Positions 36,683 through 45,144 of a stretch of DNA of 64,000 nt are shown in pieces; position 1 is the stretch's first letter; every line of letters begins with the position of its first letter. The DNA comes from Sulfurospirillum sp. 1612 (lineage in GTDB: Bacteria; Campylobacterota; Campylobacteria; Campylobacterales; Sulfurospirillaceae): NCBI RefSeq assembly GCF_036556685.1, contig NZ_CP140614.1:2170001-2234000 (forward strand), in the 5' to 3' direction. A program made the position numbers and the translations under genes. The notes beneath the pieces were generated by a model. That model was not told the DNA's origin. It made no database searches and saw only the letters and a program-made list of their open reading frames with translations.

Positions 36683-37629
36683 TATTTTCCTAGAATACTA
36701 GCATCGCCAGTGATTACTGGTGGGTTAATAACACCTTGTCCGTTTTTACGCATAATAGCTTGTCCCTCAGCTGAGAGTACAAAATTTACAAATTTAACCG
36801 CACCATCTTTATTGATTGGTGATTTTGCATTTTGAACCACAGTCAAACCATAAACCATTGGTGAGCCTTTTTTAACAACCCAAGTTCCAGGTTTTTTGCC
36901 TGTAATTTTAAAAGTGGCTTGTTTGTAATATTTTGCATATTTAGCACTTTTAAGAGAAATTTTCTCAGGTAATGAGATGTATTTGAGTCCATGTTGTTGT
37001 GCTACTGATTTATAAATGTAGAGATAATCATAAGCCCCTGCTTCTAAAAGTCCTAACAAATCTGTCTCTTTCGGTCGTACGACTACTTTGTTTTTGTTCT
37101 CTTCGCCATTGGTATAACTATCGCCATAACCAAACAGTTTTTTAAACAAACCCGGTTCTTTATAATAATCTTCTGCTAGTTTAGTCACCAACATCGTTCG
37201 ATATCCACAAGGGTCTAGATTTGGATTAGAATGTCCTACTTTGACACCGGGTCTCAAAAATATTTTGGTCCAATTTTTTTCATTAATTTCATTGGCAAAT
37301 TTTGATTTTGCAGTATAGGCCAAGACCATTTCATTGGTCGCAAAATGCGCATCAAATTTTGCATTTTTTGGGATGAGTAAATTGTCGATGACTTTATAAT
37401 CCGCACTGGCCATCACGTCCGCTGGTTTGCCGATATCGGTTATTTTTCTCGCACATGCCCGACTTCCCGCTGGCTCTCTTAAGACTTTATATTGTGGATA
37501 TTTAGCCTCAAATACTTTAGATATCTCCGAAAAAGGTACCGATAAACTTCCTGCATGGAAAATAATAATATTTTCTTTTGCAAACCCAAGTGTTGCAACT
37601 AATCCTAACGCTAAAACCAATTTTTTCAT
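36682..37629 (-). CDS. wtpA: Tungstate/molybdate-binding periplasmic protein (WtpA type)
   Basis: A 315-residue binding protein with a short signal peptide (cleavage near GFAKEN). The block IIIFHAGSLSVPFSEI, REPAGSRACARKITDIGKPADVMASADY and the SNPNLDPCGYRTM loop correspond to WtpA proteins, which bind tungstate and molybdate with high affinity, as distinct from ModA and TupA. A probable Mo/W operator covers the region 12-32 bases before the start. Tungstate preference is not proven by sequence. Confidence 0.88.
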   Translation of the reverse strand: MKKLVLALGLVATLGFAKENIIIFHAGSLSVPFSEISKVFEAKYPQYKVLREPAGSRACARKITDIGKPADVMASADYKVIDNLLIPKNAKFDAHFATNEMVLAYTAKSKFANEINEKNWTKIFLRPGVKVGHSNPNLDPCGYRTMLVTKLAEDYYKEPGLFKKLFGYGDSYTNGEENKNKVVVRPKETDLLGLLEAGAYDYLYIYKSVAQQHGLKYISLPEKISLKSAKYAKYYKQATFKITGKKPGTWVVKKGSPMVYGLTVVQNAKSPINKDGAVKFVNFVLSAEGQAIMRKNGQGVINPPVITGDASILGK

Positions 37630-37640
37630 AAAAACTCCTT

Positions 37641-37661
37641 AATATGTAATTTTTGCACATT
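37641..37661 (-). promoter_or_regulatory. Probable ModE-type operator upstream of wtpA
   Basis: Plus strand AATATGTAAT, one T, then TTTGCACATT aligns base for base with the elements at 2836, 39230 and 45081. It ends 12 bases before the wtpA start, so it would overlap the promoter or transcript start, consistent with repression. Confidence 0.6.
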
Positions 37662-37673
37662 ACTATGCAATAA

Positions 37674-37695
37674 AAAGACTGCTATCTCAGTCTTT
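37674..37695 (-). terminator. Terminator after modE, overlapping its stop codon
   Basis: Eight-bp stem AAAGACTG/CAGTCTTT with a six-base loop is followed on the minus strand by TTATTG. The modE TGA lies inside the hairpin. Confidence 0.75.
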
Positions 37696-38427
37696 AAACT
37701 CTCTTTTGTTTCGAGGTTTCAAAAACAATTCTTTAAAACGCTCATTGGCATACGCCTCTATATCTTTTTCCAATTGTTTGTAATTATTAATATATTCATC
37801 GGCAAGTGGTGTCAGTTTGCTACCACTATTCTCACCTCCTCCTTGTTGGGATTCCACTAATACATCATCTAAATTTTTTTGAAGTATTTTAACATGGCTC
37901 CAAGTTTTTTTATAACTCATTTTGAGTTTTTGTGCCGCTCCTGCAATTGAGCCTTCTTGTTCAATCAATTCTAAAACTTCTGTTTTTCCCTTACCAAAGA
38001 GTAATTCTCCTTCTTGGTTTTCAATCCAAGTTTTTGTCTTGACATAGAGTCTGCTGCGTCGTTTTTCTTTAAAACATCCCAACTCACAATAAGTCACATC
38101 CATATTTTTCTCTTTGATAGTCCCACGGATTTTTTTAAGTCCGATACCTCCGGCTGCACTTCTGGCATCTTTGCAGCGGATTCTGTTTTTGTCATCAATA
38201 AAAGGTGCCATTTTTTCCAAAGCCACCTCACTAAATTCACCCGTACCTTTTAAATTACCAAATTGACCGAGCTCACACCCTGCGATGCGAATACCCAACT
38301 CTTTTGCCTTATCCCCAACTTCTAAGATAGGAGTTTTTGTTTTGGCTGAGATTTTAAAAGCATCTTTGCAATCCAACTTTCCTTCTGTATTGAGATTTTC
38401 TTTGATAATTGTTTCAAGATTCGACAT
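37687..38427 (-). CDS. modE: ModE-like Mo/W regulator with an N-terminal duplicated cysteine domain
   Basis: A 246-residue protein. The C-terminal part (from about 140) is the ModE winged helix: GKTEVLELIEQEGSIAGAAQKLKMSYKKTW and LVESQQGGGENSGSKLT. No Mop/TOBE molybdate-binding domain follows. Instead residues 1-125 hold two related repeats, each CKDA then about 30 residues on CELGxF (Cys20/Cys51 and Cys85/Cys114, plus Cys118). C. jejuni also has a single ModE-like protein lacking the Mo-binding domain, encoded beside fdh genes, that controls both Mo and W transporters. The repeats may bind a metal or iron-sulphur cluster; this is inference. Confidence 0.87.
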   Translation of the reverse strand: MSNLETIIKENLNTEGKLDCKDAFKISAKTKTPILEVGDKAKELGIRIAGCELGQFGNLKGTGEFSEVALEKMAPFIDDKNRIRCKDARSAAGGIGLKKIRGTIKEKNMDVTYCELGCFKEKRRSRLYVKTKTWIENQEGELLFGKGKTEVLELIEQEGSIAGAAQKLKMSYKKTWSHVKILQKNLDDVLVESQQGGGENSGSKLTPLADEYINNYKQLEKDIEAYANERFKELFLKPRNKREFKD

Positions 38428-39211
38428 GGATTCTCTCCGGATTTCTATAAATATTCATGCTCTGTCCTCTGACAAAACCAATCAGCGTTAAGCCAAATTT
38501 TGCAGCAATATTCACCCCTCTACAAGTAGAAGCGGTGCGAGAAGCTAGAATCGGAATTTGATGCATCACCGCTTTGGCCACCATTTCGGAACTCAATCTG
38601 CCACTGACCATCAAAAAAGCACGATTGACACTGTGTCCGGCTAGTAAAGCTTTGCCAACGGCTTTATCGATAGTATTGTGTTGTGCAATATCTTCACCGA
38701 TAAAATAGATCGAATCATCAATGTGAATTTTTGCCGTATGCACGCACCCGGTTTGCTCATAAAGAGGGCATTGGGTGTAAAATTCTCCCATCTCTTTGAA
38801 AAGGAGGTTTGCATCGATATAAAAATCATCCTGCATCACTTTGGCTTCGATGGATTTGAGTGAAATATGCGTACTTGCCCCACGACCACAGCCGCTGACA
38901 ATCACGCCTTCTGTGTTTAATTTATCACTACTCGCTTCGTTGATTGTTGCTTTGATATCTGCTTTGTAGATTTTGGTATCGATATCAGTGATTTCAAACT
39001 GTGTGATATCTGAAACTTTTTCAATAATATTTTCACTAATTAGGTAACCAATACTCAATTCTTTTAGATCTGTAGGTGTCGCCATCAAAGAGACAATGCG
39101 TTTGCCATTGATATTAATATCCAACTTAATTTCACGAATCACCGTATCATCGGTTTCAAATTTTTTATTATTTTTAATTTTCGTCACTTGTGTTGTAAAA
39201 ATTGGTCCCAT
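38414..39211 (-). CDS. fdhD: Formate dehydrogenase accessory sulfurtransferase FdhD
   Basis: A 265-residue protein needed to sulfurate the molybdenum cofactor of formate dehydrogenases. It contains SLMATPTDLKELSIGYLISENII and a C-terminal FDH-specific block ILASRTASTCRGVNIA with FVRGQSMNIY. The catalytic loop, CGVC in E. coli, here reads SGCGRG (Cys108), so the second Cys of the pair is missing. It overlaps the modE start by 14 bases, coupling the two genes. A probable Mo/W operator is 19-39 bases before its start. Confidence 0.9.
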   Translation of the reverse strand: MGPIFTTQVTKIKNNKKFETDDTVIREIKLDININGKRIVSLMATPTDLKELSIGYLISENIIEKVSDITQFEITDIDTKIYKADIKATINEASSDKLNTEGVIVSGCGRGASTHISLKSIEAKVMQDDFYIDANLLFKEMGEFYTQCPLYEQTGCVHTAKIHIDDSIYFIGEDIAQHNTIDKAVGKALLAGHSVNRAFLMVSGRLSSEMVAKAVMHQIPILASRTASTCRGVNIAAKFGLTLIGFVRGQSMNIYRNPERIHVES

Positions 39212-39229
39212 TTTTCGTCACTTTTTAGT

Positions 39230-39250
39230 AATATTTTAATTTTGCACATT
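39230..39250 (-). promoter_or_regulatory. Probable ModE-type operator upstream of fdhD-modE
   Basis: Plus strand AATATTTTAA, one T, TTTGCACATT, aligned with three other copies. In gene direction it directly follows TATACTTATAA, a possible -10 region, so a bound protein would block transcription; this would also give modE autoregulation. Confidence 0.6.
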
Positions 39251-39265
39251 TATAAGTATAACAAA

Positions 39266-39293
39266 TGCCAATACTCTGGTTTGAGTATTGGCA
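39266..39293 (-). terminator. Terminator after the fdhABC operon
   Basis: Eleven-bp perfect stem TGCCAATACTC/GAGTATTGGCA with a six-base loop, 18 bases after the fdhC stop. Followed by ATTTG on the minus strand; it separates fdhC from the fdhD promoter. Confidence 0.75.
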
Positions 39294-39310
39294 ATATAGC
39301 GAAAAAAAGA

Positions 39311-40234
39311 TTAAATCTTCCCCTCTTTTTTTAATTTTTTATAATAAGATGAGTGAAGATGTGCCACTTCGTCTTCTTCTTTGTAGCCATCTTTCATACT
39401 TTGCAATGAACCCTTTATCGCAAATACTGACATATAAATATGTGTCAAGAAAAGTGCTAAAACGGCAAAGCCTAAAATATTATGAACTAATGCACTCAAT
39501 CGCAACAGATCAATTTGCGTCATATCTAAGCTTTTAGCAATTCCCAAATCAAAGTTTTGGAAAAACATCGCAGCGCCAGTTATAATCATGACAATACCAC
39601 CAAGCGTTGCAATCCAAAACCACATCTTCTGTCCTGCATTGAATTTTCCGGCAGGTACCTCAATTTTCTTTTTACTTAAATATCCTCCTACAATGAAAAG
39701 CCACTTGACATCATCAAAGGTAGGAAGCATCTCTTTGAACCAAGATATAAACATCGGGATCACAGATATAATAAAAACCGGTGTAAAATATCCATGCAAT
39801 TCTCTCGCGATTCGAATCGGCTCACCACCGCCTAAGTATTTTCCAAAAACCATCATCAAACCCGTTGGGATTAATACAACAAAAGCAACAGCTGCAACCC
39901 AATGGACAATCCGATTAAAAAGCGTAAAAAAGTAAATCCTTTTTCCGCCATGTATAAAGCGTTTTGCTCCAATAATTAGGTAATGCAGTAAAAATACTAA
40001 AGGCACTCCGATAAGAATACCCAAAAAAATGACCTTAAAATAGTGCGCTTGAAGATAGGTAAATAAATCTCCAAATTTTTGATAATCCAAGATATTTGTA
40101 ATCATTTGGGAAGAGACCAAAAGGTCTCCTCCCTGACTTGGAGCGATATCTTTAGATGCCAATGGTACTTTGCCCGTTAATTCTCTTGCATACAAACCCA
40201 GTATACTAAGCGAGAGCAATATTAATTTTTTCAT
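39311..40234 (-). CDS. fdhC: Formate dehydrogenase cytochrome b subunit
   Basis: A 307-residue membrane subunit that passes electrons from the periplasmic FDH to menaquinone. It has a signal peptide, a first helix around 50-80, then a diheme cytochrome b core with helices carrying histidines (FNRIVHWVAAVAF, ELHGYFTPVF, RLSALVHNILGFAVLALFLTHIYMSVF). Last gene of the fdhA-fdhB-fdhC group, as in Campylobacter. Confidence 0.92.
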   Translation of the reverse strand: MKKLILLSLSILGLYARELTGKVPLASKDIAPSQGGDLLVSSQMITNILDYQKFGDLFTYLQAHYFKVIFLGILIGVPLVFLLHYLIIGAKRFIHGGKRIYFFTLFNRIVHWVAAVAFVVLIPTGLMMVFGKYLGGGEPIRIARELHGYFTPVFIISVIPMFISWFKEMLPTFDDVKWLFIVGGYLSKKKIEVPAGKFNAGQKMWFWIATLGGIVMIITGAAMFFQNFDLGIAKSLDMTQIDLLRLSALVHNILGFAVLALFLTHIYMSVFAIKGSLQSMKDGYKEEDEVAHLHSSYYKKLKKEGKI

Positions 40235-40246
40235 GACATCCCTTCA

Positions 40247-40846
40247 TCAATTTTTATACGCAACGCTCCAGCCATTTGGAACCGACTGAACCCCATGTCC
40301 CCTTGATGCTACACGCTCACGGTAGATTTTAGAAACATCTTCACTATCCCCAACGAGTAGTGCTTTGGTAGAACACATCGCCGCACAAACAGGAACTTTT
40401 CCCTCTGCAATACGATTTTGTCCATAAAGCTCACGCTCTTTGGCAGAATTTGTAGGTTCAGGTCCCCCTGCACACATTGTACATTTATCCATCACACCGC
40501 GAGTGCCAAAAGCACCATCTTGTGGAAATTGTGGCGCGCCAAAAGGACAGGCATAAAGGCAATAACCACAACCAATACAAGTATTTTTATCATGAAGCAC
40601 AATTCCGTCTTCTCTAATATAAAAACAATCCACCGGACACACTTGCTCACAAGGAGCATCCGTACAGTGCATACACGCCATTGACGTGGAGAATTCTTTA
40701 CCTTCTACCCCTTCATTAAGGGTGACAACTTTCCGTCTGCTGATACCAACAGGGAGCTCATGTGCCTCAGCACATGCAATGCTACATCCGTCACAATCAA
40801 TACATCTGGCCTCATCGCAATAAAATTTCATTCTTGCATAACTCAT
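40247..40846 (-). CDS. fdhB: Formate dehydrogenase iron-sulfur subunit
   Basis: A 199-residue ferredoxin-like subunit with four [4Fe-4S] motifs: CIDCDGCSIACAEA, CMHCTDAPCEQVCPVDC, CIGCGYCLYACPFGAP, and CTMCAGG with later cysteines (VPVCAAMCSTKA). It lacks its own export signal and is probably carried out with FdhA by the TAT route. The start at 40846 has AGGGGG upstream; the ORF extends to 40951 into fdhA but without support. Confidence 0.92.
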   Translation of the reverse strand: MSYARMKFYCDEARCIDCDGCSIACAEAHELPVGISRRKVVTLNEGVEGKEFSTSMACMHCTDAPCEQVCPVDCFYIREDGIVLHDKNTCIGCGYCLYACPFGAPQFPQDGAFGTRGVMDKCTMCAGGPEPTNSAKERELYGQNRIAEGKVPVCAAMCSTKALLVGDSEDVSKIYRERVASRGHGVQSVPNGWSVAYKN

Positions 40847-40856
40847 TTCACACCCC

Positions 40857-43688
40857 CTACGCTTTTTCGATGCGGCATAATCCGCCTTTAGTTTCAGGAA
40901 GCTGAGTGATGATGTCATAGCCGTAATTTGTAACCGTATTGGCGCTTTCACCTATCGCATAAGGTTTTGTACCTTCTGGGTAATGCGAGCTTCGATCCTG
41001 CCCTTGAAAATATCCGGCAAAGTGCATCGGTAAAAAGATTCTATCAGCACTAACACTGTAAGAGTATCTGGCTCTTACTTTCACTTTTGTTCCCTCAGGA
41101 GAGTGAACCCACATCATGCTACCATTTTTGATACCATGATCAGCGGCTAAGTCTGGATTAATATCACAGAACATTTCCGGTGTGAGTTTCGCAAGATATT
41201 TTGATGCTCTTGTTTCCATCCCGGCACCATTCATATTGACCAATCGTCCTGTGACTAGGTTGATCGGGAATTTTTTACTCCAATCCTCTTTGGTTTGCTC
41301 ACTGATATATCTGGTGTCAACCCTAAAGTGATTTGGTTTGTCTGGATAACTTGGGTACTCTTTGACCAAATCTTCTCTTGGAGAGTGAAGTGGTTCTCTG
41401 TGCATTGGTATTTTATCCGGGAAGTTCCATACAATCGCACGGGCTCTTGCATTTCCATATGGCGCAATGCCCCGTTCCATACATTTTTCTGCGATAATAT
41501 TACTCGTATCTACTTTCCAGTTCGCACCGATTCGTTTCTTTTCATCTTCTGTCAGTGTAATACCGAGTACTTTTTCGATGTTTTTGGCTGTGATTTCAGG
41601 ATATCCGTTTGGATTAGCAGAATCTTTAGGCGCTGAGCCTTTAGATGCTAACAAATCATGACCATCATGTTCTAGTCCAAATCGATTTCTAAATCCCATA
41701 CCACCCTCAGCAACGGATCTGTGAATATCATAAAGGATTGGGCTGCCGGAGTGTGTTTCTGTCCAACAAGGCCAAGGCAATCCATAATACTCACCCTTCA
41801 TCGGACCGTATCCTTTGAGCGTGATTTGGTCGAATTTATCCCAGTTTTCTTGGTGTTTTTTGAGTCGTGCTGATGTCCATCCTGTGAGTCCGATTGTTTT
41901 GATGATTCGGGCAAACTCATCGGTGGCATCTTCTGGCCATTTGAATGTTTTCTTGTTTTCTTTCATCAACATACCCTTGGTGAGTTGATCGTAAAAACCT
42001 AATCTTTTGGCCAATTCAAACATCACTTCTTCATCCGGTTTGCTTTCATAAAGTGGATCCACTACCTTACTACGCCATTGTACCGATCGGTTGGTTGCAG
42101 TAACGGAACCGCTGGTTTCAAATTGAGTCGCGGCAGGAAGTAAGAAAACATTGTCTTTTTTGTCTGTTAAAACCGCAGCTTCATTGACAAAAGGATCGGC
42201 TAAGACGATCAATTCAAGATTGTCCAATGCTTCTTTGACTTTTGCTTGTTGTGCAATTGAGGTGATACCATTTCCCATAACAAAAAGTGCTTTGAGGTTC
42301 GTACCGCCATTGTGGATTGCATCTTCACCTGGATTTCCAGCCAATACTCCAGCCCACCAACGTGCAAGCGAGAAGCCTTTGGCATTCATCATCTTTTTAT
42401 TTTTAAATCTACTTTTGACCCATTCGTAATCAACACCCCATGATTTACAGAAGTATTTCCATGAGCCATCACTTAGACCATAGTATCCAGGAAGTGTATC
42501 TGCAAGACATGCAAAATCTGTAGCACCTTGGACATTATCATGACCTCTTAGAATATTGGTTCCACCACCTTCTTCACCCATGTTTCCAAGAGCAAGTTGG
42601 ATAATCGGAGCCAAACGAGTATTAGAACTACCGATTGAGTGTTGTGTCAAGCCCATCGCCCATACGAGAGTTCCCGGTCTTGATTTTGCATAGACTCTTG
42701 TAATTTGCATTAATTTTTCAGCTGGAACGCCTGTGACGTTGGCAACAACATCTGGTGTCCATTTTTTGGCTTCTTTTCTAATCTCATCCATGCCATACAC
42801 TCTGGCATCGATAAATTCTTTATCATCCCAACCATTTTCAAATATGATATTGAGCATACCATACATAAATGCGATATCCGTACCCGGTCGCACTCTAGCA
42901 TATAAATCTGCTTTGGCTGCTGTTCTGGTATATCGAGGATCGATAACGATTAATTGTGCATTATTTCTCTCTTTAGCAATTAGGAAATGTCTAAAACCAA
43001 CAGGATGGTTTACCGCAGGATTGGCTCCAAATATAATGATCGCTTTTGCATTCTGAATATCATTCAATGAATTCGTCATAGCGCCATAACCCCATGTATT
43101 CGCCACACCGGCGACTGTTGTGCTATGTCAAATTCGAGCTTGGTGATCGATGTTATTAGTTCCAAACATGGCAGCAAACTTTCTAAAATAATAAGCTTGC
43201 TCATTGCTAAATTTCGCAGAACCTAGGAACATTGCTGCATCCGGTCCACTTGTTTTTCTTAAATCTTCCAATTTTGTGGCTATTTGATCAAGGGCACTAT
43301 CCCAACTGATACGCTTCCACTGACCATTTTCTCTTTTCATTGGATGTTTAAGTCTCACTTCGGCTCTGACATTATCAATCATGTCAGCACCCTTACAACA
43401 ATGTCCGCCCAAACTAACGGGGTGGTCTTGCGCCACTTCTTGTCTTACCCAAACACCGTTTTGTACTTCTGCATTAATACCACATCCTACTGAACATGAG
43501 GTACATACTGATTTGACAAACTTCGATCCAGGGAAAGGATTTTTGATCTCTTCCTCCGTTGCCGGTCTCATCACGCCTTCGCTTGCAAATGCACTGGTAG
43601 CACCAAATGCACCGGCGACAGCTGCCATTTTTAAAAATGACCTACGACCGATTCGGGTGGAGAGCGCTTTTTGAGTTGTGTTTTCCAT
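40857..43688 (-). CDS. fdhA: Periplasmic formate dehydrogenase catalytic subunit, selenocysteine and TAT signal
   Basis: A molybdenum or tungsten bis-MGD enzyme of about 943 residues. The TGA at 43128-43130 lies in frame in DHQARI-Sec-HSTTVAGVANTWG, and the frame continues to 40857; read as a stop, it splits the gene into 43128-43694 and 40857-43106. The N terminus has a twin-arginine signal (GRRSFLKMAA) and a [4Fe-4S] site (VCTSCSVGCGI with CCKG later). It oxidises formate in the periplasm for respiration with FdhB and FdhC. ATG 43688 with GGAGAC eight bases upstream is preferred over TTG 43694. Confidence 0.95.
43100..43114 (-). promoter_or_regulatory. SECIS-type hairpin of fdhA
   Basis: The minus strand reads TCGCC-GGTGT-GGCGA starting 13 bases after the TGA. 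Same geometry as the two fdhF hairpins, with a compensatory A/T to C/G change within the stem. Confidence 0.8.
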
Positions 43689-43706
43689 ACTCAATGTCTC
43701 CTATTT

Positions 43707-43907
43707 CTATAACGCGGTTCGATAATATTCATCCCACGCTTCTGTTTTCTTGTAGAGAATCTCTTTTTTATCAGAGTGTCCTACAACAACGCCATTTGAA
43801 CTGTATGTACTACTTTTTGTAGCTGCGGTTGCTGCCACAGTACCGACGGCACTTACGGCACCGACAACGGCTGCTTTTTTCAAAAAGCTACGTCTTTTCT
43901 CTTCCAT
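43707..43907 (-). CDS. Small twin-arginine-signal protein of formate dehydrogenase loci
   Basis: A 66-residue protein starting MEEKRRSFLKKAAVVGAVSA (twin-arginine signal) and ending with a short soluble part (KKEILYKKTEAWDEYYRTAL). Such small TAT proteins are regularly found just before fdhA in this phylum. Role unknown; it may help export or assembly. AAGGAGG precedes ATG 43907; the longer frame to 43961 has no good start. Confidence 0.8.
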   Translation of the reverse strand: MEEKRRSFLKKAAVVGAVSAVGTVAATAATKSSTYSSNGVVVGHSDKKEILYKKTEAWDEYYRTAL

Positions 43908-44002
43908 ATAGTCCTCCTTGCTAAAATTTACTTCTTGACACCAAGAAGTTTTGAAAAACAATTTAAAAATTGTCTTTCAAAAGTTCTATTGTTATCTCTT
44001 GC

Positions 44003-44026
44003 CGGCGTGGGAAAACCCCCACACCG
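44003..44026 (-). other. Hairpin between torD and the TAT-protein gene
   Basis: CGGCGTGGG and CCCACACCG form a 9-position stem (one G-T pair) around six bases. It has no T tract, so it more likely stabilises mRNA or is a processing site than a terminator. Confidence 0.45.
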
Positions 44027-44031
44027 ATTCA

Positions 44032-44817
44032 TTATAGAATATCTTTAAATTCTTCAGTGGTCGATGAATCTTCGATACTACACGAAGAGACTAACGAATC
44101 TGCTTCTCGTTTTGCTCTATTCTCAGCCCGTCTTTTTGCTTCCACGTCACTAATATATTCACACGATTCAGTCGCCGTGGCTACGACAGGTTTTTCTTTT
44201 GGTAATGGTTTTTTTACATCAAAATACAAGCGCTCAAATTCTAAAAAAGCATTGAGTACAACAGCCAAAGATCGATACGCATTGGCTTTGTCATGTTCAT
44301 AAAGGTTTACGATAAATTCATCGAAAAATTCATTGATAATTTCGGTAAACAGACAATGTTGTACTGTCTCATATTGGGTTTCACCTTTTAAAATCAATTC
44401 AATTAATTCGTGCATAAATGTTACCAAAAATCCCACGCTGTCTTCATTATCATAATAATTTGCTTCGTTTCGTCTAATTTTGGTTTTTCCTAAAAAGTTT
44501 TTAACCGCAACGCGTTTCTTTCCGCTCTCCACCCCTTCATCATAATACGAGGCCGTATCTCGCAATGCGCGAGAATCTGGGTCATTAAATATATAATCAT
44601 ATTCATCGCACAACCCGCTCTCATGGTAGGTTTGAATAAATTCCTTGATCTCCTTAAGGGCTTCGCATGAGTTTTCATCAAGTGGATTAGAAATCATTAC
44701 ATCTAAAACTTCCAAAAGCCCATCAAACCGGTTTGGACGTGTTGTAAATACTAACATTTTGCTAAAAAAGCCATAATAAAGTGATCGTGCTTTGTAAAGA
44801 GATTCTTTTTGTGTCAC
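44032..44817 (-). CDS. TorD/DmsD-family chaperone for formate dehydrogenase
   Basis: A 261-residue all-helical protein. The start (GTG, behind AAGGAAGC) gives MTQKESLYKARSLYYGFFSKML; the middle has YYDEG, and MHELIELILKG is the TorD-like region. Members bind the TAT signal of one molybdoenzyme until the cofactor is inserted; here the client should be FdhA. C. jejuni has a similar gene (FdhM) at the same place. The last 60 residues are a charged tail of unknown role. Confidence 0.8.
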   Translation of the reverse strand: MTQKESLYKARSLYYGFFSKMLVFTTRPNRFDGLLEVLDVMISNPLDENSCEALKEIKEFIQTYHESGLCDEYDYIFNDPDSRALRDTASYYDEGVESGKKRVAVKNFLGKTKIRRNEANYYDNEDSVGFLVTFMHELIELILKGETQYETVQHCLFTEIINEFFDEFIVNLYEHDKANAYRSLAVVLNAFLEFERLYFDVKKPLPKEKPVVATATESCEYISDVEAKRRAENRAKREADSLVSSCSIEDSSTTEEFKDIL

Positions 44818-44962
44818 GTGCTTCCTTTTTATTTAAAGTAAATAAAAATAGACCAATTTGACTCTGTCTAAAAAAAGACTAAAAAAGCCAAAATAAAAGT
44901 CCATCTATTCCCACTATATGGGAAGATTGTAAAGTTTTATCAAACTTCAATCTGCTTACTTT

Positions 44963-45000
44963 CTAGATAAACAAATAGATACTAGGTAAACAATTGTTTA
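44963..45000. promoter_or_regulatory. Palindrome TAAACAATTGTTTA with direct repeats, probable regulator site
   Basis: CTAGATAAACAA (44963-44974) and CTAGGTAAACAA (44982-44993) are direct repeats 19 bp apart. The second joins TTGTTTA to make a perfect 14-bp palindrome (44987-45000). The five-N4-five form TAAAC-aatt-GTTTA resembles Crp/Fnr-type sites, for example NssR of Campylobacter (TTAAC-N4-GTTAA). The binding protein is unknown. Confidence 0.5.
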
Positions 45001-45080
45001 TCAATACAGTAAATCTACCATATCTAGGCTTAGACGAGAATTGGACTAAAAAAGTAACAGAATTGCTTAAATATGCCTTA

Positions 45081-45101
45081 AATATTCAAATTTTGCATAT
45101 T
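45081..45101 (-). promoter_or_regulatory. Probable ModE-type operator upstream of the torD-fdhA operon
   Basis: Plus strand AATATTCAAA, one T, TTTGCATATT is a palindrome with a single mismatch and differs from the perfect site at 2836 by three bases. It lies 264 bases before the torD start. Confidence 0.6.
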
Positions 45102-45113
45102 ACTAGGAGGAGG

Positions 45114-45138
45114 AAAACGGAATCAGTGAGACCGTTTT
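45114..45138. terminator. Terminator-like hairpin after the polyferredoxin gene
   Basis: Seven-bp stem AAAACGG/CCGTTTT with an 11-base loop. The T run is better on the plus strand (TTTTTTG) than on the minus strand, although the gene ending here is on the minus strand. Confidence 0.45.
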
Positions 45139-45144
45139 TTGTAT

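Larger units (their letters stand above)
44818..45144 (-). other. 327-bp leader and intergenic region upstream of torD
   Basis: No ORF is supported here. It contains a probable ModE operator (45081-45101), a 14-bp palindrome with flanking direct repeats (44963-45000), a small hairpin TTCCCA/TGGGAA at 44908-44924, a terminator-like hairpin next to the polyferredoxin gene, and long A/T tracts near torD. A long untranslated leader for the torD-TAT-fdhABC operon is likely. Confidence 0.6.

Noticed and set aside
36930-36940. A copy of the operator core ATTTTGCATAT inside wtpA
   Set aside because: It lies in coding sequence (Tyr-Ala-Lys-Tyr codons), and the left arm of the 21-bp element is missing.
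43962-44031. Hairpin at 44003-44026 as a rho-independent terminator separating torD from the TAT protein and fdhA
   Set aside because: There is no T tract after the stem and all genes on both sides belong to the same FDH unit, so it is listed only as an RNA hairpin.
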